NCBI RefSeq assembly: GCF_900110865.1
Contig: NZ_FOFD01000002.1
Location: 492,835-556,834 of the forward strand
Direction of reading: 5' to 3'
Source of the DNA: Natrinema salaciae
Lineage (GTDB): Archaea > Halobacteriota > Halobacteria > Halobacteriales > Natrialbaceae
Length of the DNA: 64,000 nt
Position 1 is the stretch's first letter, and each line of letters begins with the position of its first letter. A program made the translations under genes and the position numbers. Below, piece after piece: positions 60,400 to 64,000 of the stretch. Below the pieces are notes generated by a model. It saw nothing but the letters and a program-made list of their open reading frames with translations. It searched no databases and was not told the DNA's origin.

Positions 60400-63300
60400 C
60401 GGACGACACCTCCGCATCGGCGTCCGCACCGACGCCCTCGTTGGTCGTCCGCGCCTCGAGGTCGCCCTCCACCGCGAGGTTCAGATCGCGCAGGCGGTCG
60501 ACCGTCCCGTCGTCGGCGTCCCAGCAGCCGCGCTCGACGGCCTCGAGTAAGGTATCCGTGATGGACTCGAGGGCCCACGGGTTGACGTCGCGCATCCACT
60601 CTCGACGAGCGTCGTCGAAGGCGAACTTCTCGGCGACGTCTTCCCACAGCGTGTCGCTGACGACGCCGGTCGTGGCGTCCCAGCCCAGTGTCACGTCGAC
60701 CGTCGTCGAGAGGTCGCCCGCGCCCTTGTAGCCGTGCTCCTCCATCGATTCGAGCCAGTCGGGGTTGAGCACGCGCGAGCGCATCGCCTTGCGGACCTTC
60801 TCCTCGTTCGTGTAGACGTCGACGTTGTCCGGGTCCGAGGAGTCGCCGACGTAGGAGGCGGGTTCAGCGCCCGATATCTCGGCCACCGCCGAGATGAAAC
60901 CGCCGTGGAACGCGTACCAGTCCGAGGAGTCGAACTCGTCTTGCTCCATCGTGTCCTCGAGTTTGACCGTCGCGTCGACGCTCGAGAGACGGCGCTCGAA
61001 GGCGTCGTGGGCGTCCGAGACGCGCCCTCTCGAGCCCATGGCGTAGCCGCCCCACTGGACGTACACATCGGCGAGGTCGGAACGGTCGTCCCAGTTGCCC
61101 TCGTCGACGGCCTTGTTCGTCCCGGCACCGTAGCCGCCGGGCCGGGTCGTGAAGACGCGGTGTTTGGCCGCTTTTCGCGCATCCGCTTCGTCGAGGCCCT
61201 CCTCGTCCGCGAGTTCCGCCTGCTCTTCCTCGACGTGTTTCTTCACGTAGTTCATCTCGTGCGGTTCGTCGAGGTCGACGACGGCGTCGACCGCATCGTG
61301 GATGACGCCCGCCGCCGCGGGGAAGGCGTCCCGAAAGAGACCGGAAACGCGCGTCGTCACGTCGATCCGCGGTCGATCGAGTTCCTCGAGCGGGATCGGT
61401 TCCACGTCGTCGATCCGGCCGGCGTCCGTCCACTGCGGTTCGACGCCCATCATCGCGAGGACCTGCGCGATCGTCTCGCCCCGAGTCCTGACGGTGGGGG
61501 TCCCCCACGCGACGACGCCGATCTCTTCGGGGTACTCGCCGGTTTCGTCGTGGTGGCGCTCGAGCACGCCCGCCGCGACCTCGCTCCCGACCTGCCAGGC
61601 GGCCTTCGCCGGTACCTTGCGCGGGTCGAGCGTGTAGAAGTTCCGCGCGGTCGGCAGCAGGTCGACGCCGCCGCGGGTCGGCGCGCCGGAGCCGCCTGGC
61701 GGCACGTACTCGCCCGAAAGGGCGTCGGCGGTCCGTGGAATCTCGTCTTCGGCACCCTGCACGCGCGGCTGGGCCTCTTCACAGATGTACGCCAGTGCGT
61801 TCCGGAGGTCGTCGTGTGCGCCCGATTTCGCCCGCCCGTCGCCGATCGTCTCGAGGTCGACGATCAGCAGGTTGACGTTGACCTCGTCGTCGGGCCCCGC
61901 CTCGCGCTCCGAGACTGGGATGTCGAAGTCGTGTTCGGCGAGCGTCTCGATCAGCTCGACGCTGGTCTCGTAGACCTCGTCGGCGGCTTCGGCGTAGGTC
62001 ATTCCGAGGGCCTCGTCGTACTCGCCGGGCGACTCGAGCATCGTCTCGTAGTCGACGCCGAGCGCACCGGCGACGCTCTCGCGCAGGCTCGGCGCGCCGG
62101 GGTTCTCGAGGCGTGTGAGCGCGACCAGATACTCTGTCAGGCGCTCGCCTTCCGGCGGCTCGGACATCGTGTGCAGTCCCAGCCGGATCTGGGTCGTCTT
62201 CACGTCGGTGAGGTACTCGTGGACGCGTTCGACGAGCTCGTCGACGTCGACCTCGTCGCCCTCGACGTCGCCTTCAGCGAGGGTCGAGCCGGCCTCGTCG
62301 GGACCGCGGACGTCCGCCTTCTCGTCGATCGTCCCGGCGATACCGAGTTCGACGGCGAGATCGAGTTCCTCGACTTTCTCGCGGATGAGCGTCTCGAGGT
62401 GGTCGCCGTCGTCGGCGCGGGCGTCTTCCATCCCGGCCTCGCGGTACTGATTGGCAAGCTCTTCGAGTTCCGAGAGTTCGTCGTACGTACCGGCGTTTCG
62501 CATGACCGGCGTGAGGTAGTCGACGATGGCGGCGTAGGACCGGCGCTTGGCCTGCGTTCCTTCACCGGGGTTGTTGACGATGTACGGGTAGACGTTCGGA
62601 ATATCGTCGATCAGCTGATCGGGTGCGCTCTCGCCGTTCAGTCCGACGGTCTTGCCGGGGAGCCACTCGAGGCTGCCGTGAGTACCCAGATGGACGACCG
62701 CGTCGGTCTCGAACGTATTCCGAAGCCAGCCGTAGAAGGCGTAGTAGTCGTGTGGCGGCTGCAGATCCGAATCGTGGTAGACCTTCGAGGGGTCCATCCC
62801 GAATCCGCGGGGCGGCTGCACCGTCACGAGCACGTTGCCGAACTCGACGCCGGGGATGGCGAACGGGCGGTCGGGGACCTCGCCCCACTCCTCGACGATG
62901 TTCTCCTGAAAACGCTCGTCGGCATCGGCGAACCACGCTTCGTACGTGTCCGAGGAGACCACGTCGACCGAGAGGTCGCGAACGTCCGCCGGCGCGACCC
63001 ACCGGTCCTCGAGCGTGAGCTGTGCGGTCAGTTTCTCGACGAGGGTTTGGCCGTCCTCGGGCATCTCGTCGCCCACGTCGTACCCCCGAGCGTCGAGTTC
63101 CTCGAGCAGGTTGACCGTCGACTCGGGACTGTCGAGGCCGAACGCGGTCCCGATTCCGTCGTCGCTCGGCGGGTAGTTGTGGAGGACCACGGCGACCTGT
63201 TTCTCCTCGTTCGGCGTGTGCCGAAGTTCGGCCCAGTTGACCGCAAGGCGGGTCGCGTGGTCGATCCGGTCCGCGATCGGGAAGTGGTGTTTCGGCGCGG

Positions 63301-64000
63301 AGCCGATGCCGGCCTCGTCGTCGGTTCGCTCCTTGCCGGAAATCGGGTGCGTGATCACGTTCCCGTCGAACTCCGGCAGCGCGACCGAGAGGGCGAGTTC
63401 GAAGCCCATCACGCCCGTATCGCTGGATTCGTAGCGCGAGCGCGAGCGCATCGTGGTGATCGTCTGGAGGACGGGGACGCCGAGGCGGTCGAGGAAGACG
63501 TCCTCCGCACTGTTGCCTTCGTCGCTGGCACTGCGACCGCGCTCGTCCATCGAGAGGGAGAACATGAACGAGGAGAGCACGGCATCGACGATGGACCGTC
63601 CATCGTCGTCGATCAGCCAAGTATCCGTCACCCATTCAGCGTCTTCCTGCTCGTCCGTCTCCGTCGCCGGGTTGCAGAAGATCGGCAGAGCGTTCGCACC
63701 CTGTTCCTCGAGCGCCCGGACCTGCGCGTCCACGTACCGGGTGTTCTCGTGGGTCCAGTGGGACTCGTAGAACCAGACCGCGACCGTCGGCTTGTCGGGG
63801 TCGTGCGTCTCGAGCAAGTTCTCGTACTCGATCCCCGGATGGTCGGGGTGGTAGACGCCCTCCGTGGGGAGTTCGGTGGGCTCGTCGTAGTCGACGTCGC
63901 GACCCTCGTACTCGGCGGCAAGGAAGCGACACAGGTTCGCGACGTTGATCGTCCCGCCCGTCTCGAGATAGTCGTAGACCCGGTCGCGGTGGGCCGACGA
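60392..64000 (-). CDS. cobN: CobN-type cobaltochelatase large subunit (N-terminus beyond window)
   Basis: 1202 residues are visible and the frame stays open to the right edge, so the start lies outside. The body matches the CobN/magnesium-chelatase H family: VVHLGTHGSLEWLPGKTVGL, a Asn/Gly rich PGEGTQAKRRSYA segment, RVSGLFRDAFPAA, and WGGYAMGSRGR. CobN inserts cobalt in the late-insertion route with ATPase partners CobS/CobT, which are not in the window. CbiX, the early-insertion chelatase, is also present, so both kinds of chelatase are encoded within 17 kb. It heads the cobN-cbiC-cbiE unit. Confidence 0.95.
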   Translation of the reverse strand, partial: SSAHRDRVYDYLETGGTINVANLCRFLAAEYEGRDVDYDEPTELPTEGVYHPDHPGIEYENLLETHDPDKPTVAVWFYESHWTHENTRYVDAQVRALEEQGANALPIFCNPATETDEQEDAEWVTDTWLIDDDGRSIVDAVLSSFMFSLSMDERGRSASDEGNSAEDVFLDRLGVPVLQTITTMRSRSRYESSDTGVMGFELALSVALPEFDGNVITHPISGKERTDDEAGIGSAPKHHFPIADRIDHATRLAVNWAELRHTPNEEKQVAVVLHNYPPSDDGIGTAFGLDSPESTVNLLEELDARGYDVGDEMPEDGQTLVEKLTAQLTLEDRWVAPADVRDLSVDVVSSDTYEAWFADADERFQENIVEEWGEVPDRPFAIPGVEFGNVLVTVQPPRGFGMDPSKVYHDSDLQPPHDYYAFYGWLRNTFETDAVVHLGTHGSLEWLPGKTVGLNGESAPDQLIDDIPNVYPYIVNNPGEGTQAKRRSYAAIVDYLTPVMRNAGTYDELSELEELANQYREAGMEDARADDGDHLETLIREKVEELDLAVELGIAGTIDEKADVRGPDEAGSTLAEGDVEGDEVDVDELVERVHEYLTDVKTTQIRLGLHTMSEPPEGERLTEYLVALTRLENPGAPSLRESVAGALGVDYETMLESPGEYDEALGMTYAEAADEVYETSVELIETLAEHDFDIPVSEREAGPDDEVNVNLLIVDLETIGDGRAKSGAHDDLRNALAYICEEAQPRVQGAEDEIPRTADALSGEYVPPGGSGAPTRGGVDLLPTARNFYTLDPRKVPAKAAWQVGSEVAAGVLERHHDETGEYPEEIGVVAWGTPTVRTRGETIAQVLAMMGVEPQWTDAGRIDDVEPIPLEELDRPRIDVTTRVSGLFRDAFPAAAGVIHDAVDAVVDLDEPHEMNYVKKHVEEEQAELADEEGLDEADARKAAKHRVFTTRPGGYGAGTNKAVDEGNWDDRSDLADVYVQWGGYAMGSRGRVSDAHDAFERRLSSVDATVKLEDTMEQDEFDSSDWYAFHGGFISAVAEISGAEPASYVGDSSDPDNVDVYTNEEKVRKAMRSRVLNPDWLESMEEHGYKGAGDLSTTVDVTLGWDATTGVVSDTLWEDVAEKFAFDDARREWMRDVNPWALESITDTLLEAVERGCWDADDGTVDRLRDLNLAVEGDLEARTTNEGVGADADAEVSSDD

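Overview
The window is haloarchaeal chromosomal DNA. The proteins are acidic and the GC content is high, most starts lack a ribosome binding site, and TATA elements often sit about 27 bases upstream of the ATG, as expected for leaderless transcripts. Archaeal markers include TFE, the aTrm56 tRNA methylase, a HalOD1 domain, a Bat/HTH-10 regulator and archaeal-type CheC/CheD. A member of the Natrialbaceae or a close relative is plausible, but I cannot fix the genus. I saw no rRNA, tRNA, CRISPR array, transposase or complete mobile element.

Layout. 1-2.6 kb: an overlapping run of pilin-like one-pass secreted proteins. 2.6-3.9 kb: a degenerate restriction-endonuclease-like protein. 4.1-14.2 kb: a chemotaxis operon in transcription order cheY-cheB-cheA-cheC-(cheC)2-cheD-cheR, plus two divergent cheW genes; CheA carries an acidic insert of about 560 residues. 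14.2-16.2 kb: tfe, a DUF2110 protein and a DUF5803-type lipoprotein. 16.5-23.4 kb: single genes for a small membrane protein, a metallo-hydrolase, an acyl-CoA ligase, a pair of membrane-anchored winged-helix proteins, aTrm56 and a cupin. 23.4-33.9 kb: acetate uptake and activation (two acs genes, a DUF4212 protein and its sodium/solute symporter, a Bat-like regulator, universal stress proteins). 34.2-37.5 kb: the tungstate ABC transporter tupABC with a ModE/TOBE regulator. 37.6-41.5 kb: an unrecognised cluster of five proteins with glycine-zipper helices, 11-residue repeats and acidic tails. 41.6-64 kb: cobalamin (corrin ring) biosynthesis in four blocks, with unrelated genes between them.

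The cobalamin section holds cbiX, two cbiH genes, cbiG, cbiF, cbiL, cbiT, cbiA, cbiE, cbiC and cobN (running off the end). Several accessory genes share its operons: DUF3209, a beta-propeller, a small ferredoxin and a protein with dead LAGLIDADG motifs. I saw no cbiD or cbiJ here. Three of the cobalamin transcription units share an upstream element with core TTGTYCTA, which points to a common regulator.

The best candidates for something undescribed are the glycine-zipper/11-mer repeat cluster (37.6-41.5 kb), the LAGLIDADG-derived protein and other accessory genes of the cobalt operon, the shared cobalamin promoter element, and the palindromes upstream of acs and of a low-GC histidine kinase gene.
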